Source: an uncultured Collinsella sp.
GTDB lineage: Bacteria; Actinomycetota; Coriobacteriia; Coriobacteriales; Coriobacteriaceae
NCBI GenBank assembly: GCA_900541685.1
Contig: UQKM01000002.1
Location: forward strand, 62,001-126,000
DNA: 64,000 nucleotides
Direction of reading: 5' to 3'
The notes beneath the pieces are model-generated. The model saw only the letters and a program-made list of their open reading frames with translations. It did not search any database and was not told the origin of the DNA. Each line of letters starts with the position of its first letter. The stretch's first letter is position 1. A program made the position numbers and the translations under genes. Of the stretch, positions 32,563-40,475 are shown piece after piece.

Positions 32563-34080
32563 ATGGCGCTCTATCTGGGTATTGATATTGGGACAAGCGC
32601 CTCTAAAGGCGTTTTAATCGATGATCGATGCAACATCGTTTGCCAAGCCTCTTGTGGACATGAGACGGACAACCCGTGTGATGGATGGTACCAGCATGAT
32701 GCTGAGGCAGTTTGGTGGGGCGATTTTTGCCGCTTGTCGCGCGAGCTGGTGATGCGATCGGGGGTTAACGCGGCGCAGATCGGATGCGTGGGCCTTTCCG
32801 CATTGGGTTGCGACTGTGTGCCGGTCGATACCGAGTGCAACGCGCTGGCGCCCGCGATTTTGTATGGAGTCGATGCACGTTCGAAGCCGCAGATTGACGA
32901 GCTCCTTTCCGAATATGGGTCAGGTCGCGCACGCGAACTTTTCGGGCACGATCCCTGCTCATCAGATATTGCTCCCAAGATCTTATGGTTTAAGGAGAAT
33001 ATGCCCGAGGTGCACGAACGTGCCGCGAAGTTCCTGACGGCATCATCGTTTCTATGCGCAAAGTTGACGGGGCGTTTTACGGTGGACCGTTACTTGGCGG
33101 AGGATTTTCTTCCCCTATACGACCGCTACACTTGGAGGGTTGATGCTCGGGAATGTGCTCGTTTCTGCCGGCCTGACCAGATGACGGAGGTAATGTCGGC
33201 TACCGATATTGCCGGGGTGATTACGCAGCGCGCGGCTGAGGCGACAGGGCTCGCGGCAGGGACACCTGTCTTAGTGGGAACGGGCGACTCTGGTGCCGAG
33301 GCCATTTCGACGGGTGTATTTCGTCCCGGCGATATGATGGTTCAGTTGGGGAGCACGGCGTATTTCATCTACCTAGCTGATCATATGGTCGATGATGCCC
33401 GCCTGTGGCCAGGGACGTTTATCATTCCCGGAACTTACGGGATCTGCGCGGGGACCAATACGGCGGGTGCACTCACATCGTGGCTGCGCCAAGAGCTGTA
33501 TCGCGACGCCGTGGAGGCCGAGGGCCACGGTGGCCCCGATGCATATTCGGTCATGGCGCATGATGCCGCCGATGTGGCGCCGGGTGCCGATGGGCTCCTG
33601 TGCCTGCCGTACTTTGCGGGGGAGCGTACTCCGCTCAACGATCCCGAGGCACGTGGCGTCTTCTTTGGCCTGACCGGAAGGCATACGCGAGCCCATATGG
33701 TTCGCGCCGCCTTGGAAGGCGTCGCGTATACCGTTGCATCCCATGTCGACATTATCGAGCGAGAGCATGGACTGCCAATTGGGCGCATTATGCTTGTCGG
33801 AGGTGGAACCAAGAATCCAGTTTGGATGCAGGCTATCGCCGACGTATGCGGGCGCGAGGTCTCGGTTGCCAAGGTTACGGTGGGCGCATGCTTCGGTGAT
33901 GCCATCATGGCAGCTCTCGCAGGTGGCGCCTATGCATCATGGGATGAACTCGCCCAAGTCCTTGGCGTTGCACAAACAATCGTGCCCGATATGGCTGCCC
34001 ACGAGCTATATGCGTCGCGTCGTCATATCTTTGACGAATTGTATGCACGCAACCGTGATCTCATGCACGAATTGGTGTAA
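32563..34080 (+). CDS. FGGY-family carbohydrate kinase (xylulokinase-like)
   Basis: A 505-residue sugar kinase. The actin-like phosphate loops are visible: LGIDIGTSASKGVLID at the N-terminus, GTGDSGAEAISTGV near 245, GERTPLNDPEARGVFFGLTG near 350 and MLVGGGTKNPVWMQAIADV near 410; the catalytic Asp is expected in the GVDARS/LYGVDARS region near 105. It most resembles xylulokinase-like FGGY kinases that act on ketoses. As the last gene of the operon it may phosphorylate a free ketose or polyol released by the other enzymes (inference). GAGGGGAG precedes the ATG at 32563. A terminator follows. Confidence 0.88.
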   Translation: MALYLGIDIGTSASKGVLIDDRCNIVCQASCGHETDNPCDGWYQHDAEAVWWGDFCRLSRELVMRSGVNAAQIGCVGLSALGCDCVPVDTECNALAPAILYGVDARSKPQIDELLSEYGSGRARELFGHDPCSSDIAPKILWFKENMPEVHERAAKFLTASSFLCAKLTGRFTVDRYLAEDFLPLYDRYTWRVDARECARFCRPDQMTEVMSATDIAGVITQRAAEATGLAAGTPVLVGTGDSGAEAISTGVFRPGDMMVQLGSTAYFIYLADHMVDDARLWPGTFIIPGTYGICAGTNTAGALTSWLRQELYRDAVEAEGHGGPDAYSVMAHDAADVAPGADGLLCLPYFAGERTPLNDPEARGVFFGLTGRHTRAHMVRAALEGVAYTVASHVDIIEREHGLPIGRIMLVGGGTKNPVWMQAIADVCGREVSVAKVTVGACFGDAIMAALAGGAYASWDELAQVLGVAQTIVPDMAAHELYASRRHIFDELYARNRDLMHELV

Positions 34081-34096
34081 TGCTGCCGAATTGTAC

Positions 34097-34150
34097 TGCC
34101 TTCCAAAATAGGGACTGCGTTGTGCGATTCGCATGTCCCTTGGCATTTTT
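34097..34150 (+). terminator. Terminator of the catabolic operon (possibly bidirectional)
   Basis: AGGGACTGCG (34110-34119) pairs with CGCATGTCCCT (34130-34140, one bulge), extended by TGCC/GGCA, then TTTTT. On the minus strand it could also stop tatD transcription (ATTTTGG). Confidence 0.7.
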
Positions 34151-34161
34151 GCCCACAGTGG

Positions 34162-34944
34162 TTAGCGAAGGTCAAAAACAGAGTGCGCATTTGCTAAAAC
34201 TACCGACTCGATGCGCTTTGCGTCACAGTTTTTGAGTGAGGCAATGCGCATCGAGGTCCTTGCGAGCGATTTGATGAGCGACTGCGCGCTTGTTTCTGTG
34301 TTTGGCTCGGCCGGCGCATCGGTCTCGAGCAGTAGACGGTCGAGTGGAATCTGTCGTGCGTATTCGCGTCCTCGTTTGGACGCGAGCATGCGTTCGTTGA
34401 CGGAAAAATAACAGCCCGCATTACGCGCGCGGGCGAGTTCGTCCGAAGTACCGCTAAACCAGTGGAAGATGATAACGGGGGAGTCGGAGTTTGGGATGAG
34501 TGGTCCATGCGATTCGAGGACGTTCAGTACGGTTCCTGCCGAACGAACAGCGTGAATTGATATCACGCGCCCGGCAAGAGGGTGCTGCGCGAGTGCATCG
34601 CAGAGCCGGTCAAATGCCTGTACTTGTAGCGGCTCGCTTCCGGCAAAACGAGCGGAAAAGTCGAGCCCGACCTCGCCGATCAAGCGTTCTTGTGCAGCAA
34701 CTTCGCAAAGCAGATTGATTTCAGCGTTGCCACATCGTCCGTCGGCGAGCCACCAGGGATGGAGGCCGATGCCGGCAAAGATATTTGAACGGCCGCAGGC
34801 GCGCTTCTTGGCGCGTGCAAAGTCGTGCGGATCGACGCCGCAGTCAAATAGAATCAGGCCCAGCGCCGTTGCCTCATCGGCAACGGCGTCCGGGTGAGCC
34901 ATTAGATCAAGATGGCAGTGTGCATCAAATAACCGGGGCTCCAT
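34162..34944 (-). CDS. tatD: TatD family metal-dependent DNase
   Basis: A 260-residue TatD-type hydrolase. Metal site marks: FDAHCHLDLMAHPD at the N-terminus, GLHPWWLAD, LIGEVGLDFSARF (Glu), VISIHAV, IFHWFSGT and LLLETDAP near 205. These enzymes are 3'-5' exonucleases or deacylases involved in nucleic acid turnover. The length matches the family. Its start lies 14 bases after the tcdA stop, with GGAG in the gap, so the two genes are one operon. Confidence 0.88.
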   Translation of the reverse strand: MEPRLFDAHCHLDLMAHPDAVADEATALGLILFDCGVDPHDFARAKKRACGRSNIFAGIGLHPWWLADGRCGNAEINLLCEVAAQERLIGEVGLDFSARFAGSEPLQVQAFDRLCDALAQHPLAGRVISIHAVRSAGTVLNVLESHGPLIPNSDSPVIIFHWFSGTSDELARARNAGCYFSVNERMLASKRGREYARQIPLDRLLLETDAPAEPNTETSAQSLIKSLARTSMRIASLKNCDAKRIESVVLANAHSVFDLR

Positions 34945-34958
34945 CTCGGCGCGCTCCG

Positions 34959-35750
34959 CTAGTCTAGGCGCTGGCCATCGGCGCGCACGCGCTCGGTGCC
35001 GCGGCCACTGATCTGACGGATAACCTCGCCGGCGATCATCTGGCCCATGATGGGCGGCATAAAACTGGCAGTTCCCAGCTCGGTGCGCTCGTGGATGTTG
35101 GAAGGATCGCGGGGCTGTGTCTTAACCGATTCCTCGCAGCTAAACAGTACGTGTAGGCTCTTGATTCCGCGCTTCTTACATTCTTTGCGCATAATGCGGC
35201 TCATAGGGTCACGTACCGTATCGAAGATGTCGGCAAAGCGGAGACACTCGGGATGGAGCTTGTTGGCCCCGCCCATGGAACTAACCAAACGAATGTTGTG
35301 GTCCTGAGCATATTTGGCAATGGTGAGCTTGGCCGAGATGGTGTCGATGGCGTCGACGACGTAGTCGAGCTTGCCACCCGTCTGCTCCAAAACGCTCGCG
35401 AAGAACTCGTCGATGTAGTCGCTCAGCAGGTATTCGGTGCGCTTGATAACGCTGGCGGCGGGATTGATGTCGTGGATCATGGCTTCCATCACGTCAACCT
35501 TGCGCTTGCCGATGGTGCTATGAAAGGCGATGGCCTGGCGATTGATATTGCTGGGCGCGATGGTGTCCTTGTCCAGAATTACAAAATGCCCGATGCCGCC
35601 GCGGGCAAGTGCCTCGCAGCAGCTAGAGCCCACGCCTCCGCAGCCGAGTATCAGCACCGTGGCGTTGGCGAGCTTGTCGAGTGCCTCGCGGCCCATGATG
35701 ATTTCGAGCTTGGTGTCGCGTGTCTCGACGAGTGCAGCAGTTTCGGTCAT
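34959..35750 (-). CDS. tcdA: tRNA threonylcarbamoyladenosine dehydratase (TcdA/CsdL)
   Basis: A 263-residue E1-like (ThiF/MoeB superfamily) enzyme. The ATP loop VLILGCGGVGSSCCEALARGG, DKDTIAPSNINRQ and DAIDTISAKLTIAKY are present, and the C-terminal FSCEESVKTQPRD with final MPPIMGQMIAGEVIRQISG is typical of TcdA, which cyclises t6A at tRNA position 37. The start ATG at 35750 has GGAGG 6 bases upstream; an ATG 6 bases earlier abuts that site and is less likely. Upstream of tatD in the same operon. Confidence 0.88.
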   Translation of the reverse strand: MTETAALVETRDTKLEIIMGREALDKLANATVLILGCGGVGSSCCEALARGGIGHFVILDKDTIAPSNINRQAIAFHSTIGKRKVDVMEAMIHDINPAASVIKRTEYLLSDYIDEFFASVLEQTGGKLDYVVDAIDTISAKLTIAKYAQDHNIRLVSSMGGANKLHPECLRFADIFDTVRDPMSRIMRKECKKRGIKSLHVLFSCEESVKTQPRDPSNIHERTELGTASFMPPIMGQMIAGEVIRQISGRGTERVRADGQRLD

Positions 35751-35836
35751 AGACATCCTCCGATGGGGAAGCGGTCGTGTTTTAGCTATCGCCATTATAG
35801 GTATTATCGCGATTCCATTTGAGCCCTAGGGGCTTG

Positions 35837-35865
35837 TTGAAATGAGGCAGGGATTCGCATAAGAT
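35837..35865 (+). promoter_or_regulatory. Promoter in the tcdA-sdpR gap
   Basis: TTGAAA (35837-35842), 17 bases, TAAGAT (35860-35865), pointing right. It would start a transcript ending at the terminator 35928-35966, with no coding frame between. Confidence 0.55.
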
Positions 35866-35871
35866 GAAGCA

Positions 35872-35966
35872 GATGGCACCCGTTGCAGCGGGTTGGCCAA
35901 CTCCAAAACACGTTTATGGCGTGAGAAGTGGCCGTCTTCGCATTACGCGGAGGCGGCTATTTTTTT
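35872..35966 (+). ncRNA. Candidate small RNA of about 95 nt
   Basis: Between a good promoter and a strong terminator lies a 95-base segment without a reading frame. It contains a hairpin CCCGTTGCAGCGGG (about 35879-35892) and ends in a 12-bp stem (35929-35940 with 35948-35959) followed by seven T residues. It could be a trans-acting sRNA or an attenuated leader of the sdpR-sdpI operon. I do not recognise a known riboswitch. Confidence 0.4.
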
Positions 35967-35976
35967 GAGTACAAGA

Positions 35977-36000
35977 TTAGACAGTTAGACAAACATCTAA
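35977..36000 (+). promoter_or_regulatory. Candidate SdpR/ArsR operator
   Basis: Tandem TTAGACA (35977-35983 and 35985-35991), the second forming an inverted repeat TTAGA-N6-TCTAA with 35996-36000. It lies 49 bases before the ArsR-type gene, the position expected for autoregulation. Confidence 0.5.
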
Positions 36001-36048
36001 ATATCGAGTATAGTGTGCGCGTCATGAGAGATGATGAGAGGAGGTCTT

Positions 36049-36327
36049 ATGCCGGGAGAGGGTTTTAAGGCGCTTGCCGATCCAACGCGACGGCGCATTT
36101 TGGAGTTGCTGCGCGAGGGCAATTGCACGGCGGGGGAGCTTGCCGAGCATTTCGATATCAGTAAGCCGTCGCTAAGCCATCACTTGGCGACGCTCAAAAA
36201 TGCCGGGTTGGTGACCGACGAGCGCCATGGCCAAAACATCGTATACAGCTTAAACACCACCGTCATACAGGATTTAATTGGCTGGTTTATGGGCTTTACA
36301 AACACTGAAGGTGATAAGGATGAATAA
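36049..36327 (+). CDS. ArsR/SdpR-type transcriptional repressor
   Basis: A 92-residue winged-helix protein. FKALADPTRRRILELLREG, CTAGELAEHFDISKPSLSHHLATLKNAGLV and ERHGQNIVYSLNTTV cover the whole ArsR fold; the Cys in CTAGEL is isolated and does not make a metal site. It is like SdpR of Bacillus, the autorepressor encoded with the SdpI immunity protein. ATG at 36049 follows GAGAGGAGG; a frame extension upstream is dispensable. It overlaps the SdpI-type gene by 8 bases (ATGAATAA). Confidence 0.88.
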   Translation: MPGEGFKALADPTRRRILELLREGNCTAGELAEHFDISKPSLSHHLATLKNAGLVTDERHGQNIVYSLNTTVIQDLIGWFMGFTNTEGDKDE

Positions 36328-37024
36328 CGAAAACAAGGGCATTCACCCCACGGGGGTATCGTCGCGCGTGTGGATTGCGCTGGTCGCTCTGTGCGTCGCC
36401 AATGTCGTAGCGCACCTCATGGTGATGCCGAGCTTGCCTGCGCAGATTCCCACGCACTGGGGCGCGAGCGGCGCCGTCGACGGTTGGGGTCCTAGCTGGA
36501 TGACCTCCGCGCTCGGCGCGCTGCCTCTGGCGCTTCTCGCAATGTTCTGCGTGGTGCCGCGCATCGACCCCAAAGGCGAGGCATATCGAACCTCGGGCAA
36601 GTTCTATCAGGGCTTCGTAATCGCCTTCACCTTGTTCATGTGCGCCATAAGCTGGCTGGGAGAGCTTACGGTCTGGGGCGTGGTGCCGGCGGTCGGTTCG
36701 GTTAACGTGCTGATTTCCGGTGTTGTCGGTTTGCTGTTCATCGGCGTAGGCAACTACTTGCCGCGTGTGAAGCAGAACTATACGCTCGGTATCAAGACAC
36801 CTTGGGCGCTTGCCGATCCCGAGAACTGGCGCCGTACGCAGCGTTTTGGCGGCGCCTGCTTTATGGTGCTGGGTATTGGCCTGATTGTGATGGGCGTGGC
36901 AGGCAGCGTGCTTTCGAGTGAAGTCGTCGCCGCGGTGATTGCGGTTCTGACGTTTGGTTCGGTTGGAGCCGTCTACGTCTACTCGTATCTGTTGTGGCGC
37001 AAATCGCAGCGAGCCGCTCGTTAA
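36320..37024 (+). CDS. SdpI family membrane protein
   Basis: A 234-residue membrane protein with DUF1648 and SdpI domains, about six hydrophobic segments. Marks: LPAQIPTHWGASGAVDGWGPSW (DUF1648 loop), FIGVGNYLPRVKQNYTLGIKTPWALADPENW (SdpI signature, residues about 145-175). In Bacillus SdpI gives immunity to the killing peptide SdpC and signals to SdpR. No sdpC-like toxin gene is in the window, so here the pair may sense a foreign peptide or serve another envelope role. Start ATG at 36320 overlaps the repressor gene, giving translational coupling. Its early codons contain a CsoR-operator-like word (36343-36360). Confidence 0.85.
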   Translation: MNNENKGIHPTGVSSRVWIALVALCVANVVAHLMVMPSLPAQIPTHWGASGAVDGWGPSWMTSALGALPLALLAMFCVVPRIDPKGEAYRTSGKFYQGFVIAFTLFMCAISWLGELTVWGVVPAVGSVNVLISGVVGLLFIGVGNYLPRVKQNYTLGIKTPWALADPENWRRTQRFGGACFMVLGIGLIVMGVAGSVLSSEVVAAVIAVLTFGSVGAVYVYSYLLWRKSQRAAR

Positions 37025-37089
37025 GGTTGCGGAAAACTAGCGTACGCAGTTCATAGTATGTTCCGGGGGACTTTTCCCAGGTAGTATTA

Positions 37090-37117
37090 GGGGGTGTGGG
37101 CAACCATGCCCCTTTTT
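37090..37117 (+). terminator. Terminator of the sdpR-sdpI operon
   Basis: GGGGTGTGG (37091-37099) pairs with CCATGCCCC (37104-37112) including two G-U pairs, followed by TTTTT. Confidence 0.7.
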
Positions 37118-37208
37118 CGTTACGTTTCAGAGCTGGTTTCCTCATTTCGTTTCTACTAAAGCGAATCAAGAATAGGGAAATAGCAGGTAGAAAGGATAGA
37201 ACAGGCAA

Positions 37209-38888
37209 ATGGCAGAGTTTATCTACCAGATGTATCAGGCTCGTAAGGCCCATGGCGACAAGGTAATCCTTGACGACGTGACCCTGAGCTTCTACCCCGG
37301 GGCCAAGATCGGCGTCGTGGGCCCCAACGGCATGGGTAAGTCGACCCTGCTCAAGATCATGGCCGGTATCGAGGAAGTCTCCAACGGCGATGCCAGGCTT
37401 ACCCCCGGCTACACCGTGGGCATCCTGCAGCAGGAGCCGCCGCTCGATGACGACAAGACCGTCATCGAGAACGTGCGCATGGCGTTTGGCGACATGATCG
37501 CCAAGGTCGATCGCTTCAACAAGATCGGCGAGGAAATGTGCGACCCGGATTGCGACATGGACGCCCTCATGGCCGAGATGGGCAAGCTTCAGGACGAGAT
37601 CGATGCCGCCGATGGCTGGGATATCGATTCCAAGCTCGGCCAGGCCATGGACGCCCTGCAGCTGCCCGATTCCGACATGCCGGTCAACGTGCTTTCCGGC
37701 GGCGAGCGCCGTCGCGTGGCCCTGTGCAAGCTGCTGCTCGAGGCTCCCGACCTGCTGCTGCTCGACGAGCCCACGAACCATCTGGACGCCGAGTCGATCC
37801 TGTGGCTCGAGCACTTCCTGCACAACTACCAGGGCGCGGTGCTTGCCGTCACACACGATCGCTACTTCCTGGATAACGTTGCCGAGTGGATCTGCGAGGT
37901 CGACCGCGGTCACCTTTATCCCTACAAGGGCAACTACTCCACGTATCTGGAGACCAAGGCCGCCCGTATCGAGGCGCAGGGCAACCGCGACGCCAAGCTC
38001 GCCAAGCGCATGGAGGCCGAGCTCGAGTGGGTACGCAGCTCACCCAAGGCCCGTCAGGCCAAGAACAAGGCCCGTCTGGCTCGCTACGAGGAGATGGAGG
38101 CCGAGGCCCGCGCAAGCCAGAAGCTCGACTGGACCGATATCCGCATTCCCGTTGGACCGCGTTTGGGTAACAAGGTGCTCGAGGCCCATCACCTGCACAA
38201 GGAATTCGACGGTCGCGTGCTCATCGACGACCTTTCGTTCACCCTGCCGCGCAACGGCATCGTGGGCGTCATCGGCCCCAACGGTGTCGGTAAGACCACG
38301 CTGTTCAAGACCATCGTGGGCCTGGAGCCGCTGACTTCGGGCGAGCTCGAGGTGGGCGAGACCGTCAAGATCTCCTATGTCGATCAGAACCGTTCTGGCA
38401 TCGACCCCGATAAGAACCTGTGGGAGGTCGTCTCGGACGGCCTGGACCACATGATGGTCGGCGAGACCGAGGTTCCGAGCCGTGCTTATGTGGCGAGCTT
38501 TGGCTTTAAGGGCCAGGACCAGCAGAAGCGCGCTGGCGTGCTCTCCGGTGGCGAGCGCAACCGTCTGAACTTGGCGCTTACGCTCAAGCAGGGCGGCAAC
38601 CTACTACTCCTCGACGAGCCCACGAACGACCTCGACGTCGAGACGCTGTCCTCGCTCGAGGCGGCGCTGCTCGAGTTCCCGGGCTGCTCGGTGGTCATTA
38701 GCCACGACCGTATGTTCCTGGACCGCGTCGCCACGCACATCTTGGCGTGGGAAGGCACCGACGAGAATCCGGGCAACTGGTATTGGTTCGAGGGCAACTT
38801 CGAGGCCTATCAGGCCAACCGCATCGAGCGCCTGGGCGAGGACGCAGCCCAGCCGCATCGTATTCACCGTAAGCTGACGCGCGACTAG
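37209..38888 (+). CDS. ettA: Energy-dependent translational throttle protein EttA (ABC-F)
   Basis: A 559-residue ABC-F protein with two ATPase domains and no membrane part. Domain 1: GPNGMGKST near 38, LSGGERRRVALCKLL, LLLLDEPTNHLDAESILWLE; the arm/linker region is rich in Arg and Lys (SSPKARQAKNKARLARYEEM near 280). Domain 2: GPNGVGKTT, LSGGERNRLNLALTL, LLLLDEPTNDLDVETLSSLE. Opening MAEFIYQMYQARKAHG and length fit EttA, which binds the ribosomal E site and gates the first elongation step according to ATP/ADP ratio. Start ATG at 37209, with GAAAGGA further upstream. Its stop codon is followed after 4 bases by a 158-bp structured repeat. Confidence 0.94.
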   Translation: MAEFIYQMYQARKAHGDKVILDDVTLSFYPGAKIGVVGPNGMGKSTLLKIMAGIEEVSNGDARLTPGYTVGILQQEPPLDDDKTVIENVRMAFGDMIAKVDRFNKIGEEMCDPDCDMDALMAEMGKLQDEIDAADGWDIDSKLGQAMDALQLPDSDMPVNVLSGGERRRVALCKLLLEAPDLLLLDEPTNHLDAESILWLEHFLHNYQGAVLAVTHDRYFLDNVAEWICEVDRGHLYPYKGNYSTYLETKAARIEAQGNRDAKLAKRMEAELEWVRSSPKARQAKNKARLARYEEMEAEARASQKLDWTDIRIPVGPRLGNKVLEAHHLHKEFDGRVLIDDLSFTLPRNGIVGVIGPNGVGKTTLFKTIVGLEPLTSGELEVGETVKISYVDQNRSGIDPDKNLWEVVSDGLDHMMVGETEVPSRAYVASFGFKGQDQQKRAGVLSGGERNRLNLALTLKQGGNLLLLDEPTNDLDVETLSSLEAALLEFPGCSVVISHDRMFLDRVATHILAWEGTDENPGNWYWFEGNFEAYQANRIERLGEDAAQPHRIHRKLTRD

Positions 38889-38892
38889 TTTT

Positions 38893-39050
38893 GTTACGCG
38901 GTTTTTCCAAACCGCGTAACGAGTTGACGCTGCAAACGCCCCTAGGCGGCAATCTGACGTTCAATCGTCGGTCGCGTACCAAAGTACGCTTCCCTCCTCT
39001 TTCACGTCACCTTGCTCGCTTAGGGGCGTTTTCGCTGACTTTTGCTCAAC
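38893..39050 (+). repeat. Structured 3'-UTR repeat element (family D), copy 1
   Basis: A 158-base element beginning 4 bases after the ettA stop. It opens with a strong hairpin (GTTACGCGGTTT and AAACCGCGTAAC), then AACGCCCCTA pairing at distance with TAGGGGCGTT, and a central small hairpin GCGTAC-CAAA-GTACGC. A copy of about 85-90% identity lies at 54341-54497 on the opposite strand, directly after dapH. The central hairpin differs in sequence but keeps pairing. Confidence 0.85.
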
Positions 39051-39065
39051 CTGAGAGAATAAAAA

Positions 39066-39100
39066 TGCGGTGAACGTTTTTGTGACGTTCGCCGCGTTTT
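39066..39100 (+). terminator. Bidirectional terminator between ettA and the convergent gene
   Basis: GCGGTGAACGT (39067-39077) pairs with ACGTTCGCCGC (39085-39095); TTTT follows on the plus strand and ATTTTTATT on the minus strand, so it ends both converging transcripts. Confidence 0.85.
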
Positions 39101-39101
39101 G

Positions 39102-40403
39102 CTATTCGTTGGATTCTTCAGCCTTGTCGATGACCCAAGCGGCTCCGAGGCCGCCGGTGGTGTTGCGGCGGATGCGCACGGTGACTTCGTGGCGCTCGCC
39201 GGCCTGCGTGTAGCGCAGGGGGAAGCTTGCGCGGTTTCGCGCGGCCTCGATGGTACCGCGCTCGCGGGCGATCCAGTAGTACTCGCCGACGATGCCGAGC
39301 GTGTCGGCGCCGTAGGGGAGATAGGTCGACAGCTGGTGCAGAAGCGGGCCGGGGCAGAAGACCTCGGTCGCGAAATCGACGGGGAAGTCCTCGGGGATGG
39401 CGGGCGCTGCGGGTGCGGGGGCCGGTGCTGCAGCGGGGGCCGGAGCCGCTGCAGGCACAGGAATCTGGTCATAGACAGGTGCGGATGTGGACTCGATGAC
39501 GGGTGCAGACTCAGGCACCGGTTCCGGCTTAACTGCGAAATCTGTCGGTTCCACGGAGACGGATGTGTCTTCAGTCTCGGTTTTGGCATCGGCTTGCGGG
39601 GCATCCTCTGTCTCGACAGACGGCTTTGCCTCGATGGGTGTGGATGCCATGGTGGTGATGCCGGCATTGGCATTCTCGGGGTCATAGACGACCGTAAGCG
39701 AGATGGCAGGCTGCGGTGCCTCGGGCTCCGATGCCACCTCGGTAGCGTCCTGTTCTGCGGGCTCTTCGGGCTGATCGTCCTCGGCCTCGTCGCCAAAGAC
39801 ATCGCTGTTTTGGAACGCAGGCGTCTCGGATTGGTCAGCGGCTTCTTCGGTTGTCGACTTGGGGACCTTGTTGAGCTCCGCAGTGGCTTCCTGCTCGGAT
39901 ATGACTTCGGGATCGGTCGTGGCGGCGATTTCGGTTTCGGCCTCTGCTGTTACTCCAATAGCGACTTCGATCTCTGTCTCGGGCTCCGGCACGGCTCCAA
40001 CCATGGCTTCGGGCTCTGGACGCTTAACGTGCTTGGGGCGCACGGCCTTCAGGTCCTTCTTGCCGCGCTTTTTCTTTTTGTAGGACTGCTTGGCGCCCTT
40101 GGCGGTCTTGGGCTTGTCCTCGCCCGTGGCAAGTGCGGCATCCCAGGCCTCGTTGGCGATAACGGTGGCATACAGGCGGCCGCCTTTGAAGACGGTCAGC
40201 TTAATGCAGTCGTTAAGCTCCTCGAGCAGCTCGCGCGTGGGCTCAAAGCCCAGGTCATAAGCAGTCATATCGTCTGCGGCGAGCGCCTCCTGGACCTGCG
40301 TCATAAACGTTTGCTTGCCGCATCCAATCGCATCGCGCAGCAGGCGATACAGATAGATGTGGTTGCCCAGCGCAAGCGTGGGCCTAACTATTGTCTTGCT
40401 CAT
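39102..40403 (-). CDS. Large acidic low-complexity protein of unknown function
   Basis: A 433-residue protein in three parts. Residues 1-90 are folded (RPTLALGNHIYLYRLLRDAIG, DCIKLTVFKGGRLYATVIA). Residues 95-330 are disordered: a Lys-rich patch (KQSYKKKKRGKKDLK) followed by a long Glu/Pro/Ala/Thr-rich stretch. The last 100 residues form a second folded module (FCPGPLLHQLSTYLPYGADTLGIVGEYYWIARERG, then ERHEVTVRIRRNTTGGLGAAWVIDKA). I do not recognise either end. No signal peptide or membrane helix, so it is cytoplasmic. ATG at 40403 follows GAGGAG. A perfect palindrome sits just upstream of that site. Confidence 0.75.
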   Translation of the reverse strand: MSKTIVRPTLALGNHIYLYRLLRDAIGCGKQTFMTQVQEALAADDMTAYDLGFEPTRELLEELNDCIKLTVFKGGRLYATVIANEAWDAALATGEDKPKTAKGAKQSYKKKKRGKKDLKAVRPKHVKRPEPEAMVGAVPEPETEIEVAIGVTAEAETEIAATTDPEVISEQEATAELNKVPKSTTEEAADQSETPAFQNSDVFGDEAEDDQPEEPAEQDATEVASEPEAPQPAISLTVVYDPENANAGITTMASTPIEAKPSVETEDAPQADAKTETEDTSVSVEPTDFAVKPEPVPESAPVIESTSAPVYDQIPVPAAAPAPAAAPAPAPAAPAIPEDFPVDFATEVFCPGPLLHQLSTYLPYGADTLGIVGEYYWIARERGTIEAARNRASFPLRYTQAGERHEVTVRIRRNTTGGLGAAWVIDKAEESNE

Positions 40404-40416
40404 GGCAAATCTCCTC

Positions 40417-40430
40417 TTTACATATGTAAA
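40417..40430 (-). promoter_or_regulatory. Perfect 14-base palindrome TTTACATATGTAAA
   Basis: TTTACATATGTAAA lies right in front of the ribosome binding site of the acidic protein gene. Its position fits a repressor operator. AT-rich in a GC-rich setting. Confidence 0.45.
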
Positions 40431-40475
40431 GCATCTTACCATCGCAGAGCGTTCGCCATGGCGGCGCCCAAGGCA

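Noticed and set aside
39020..39802. 260-codon Pro/Ser/Arg-rich frame overlapping the acidic protein gene
   Set aside because: Out-of-frame reading of the repetitive Glu/Pro/Ala stretch.
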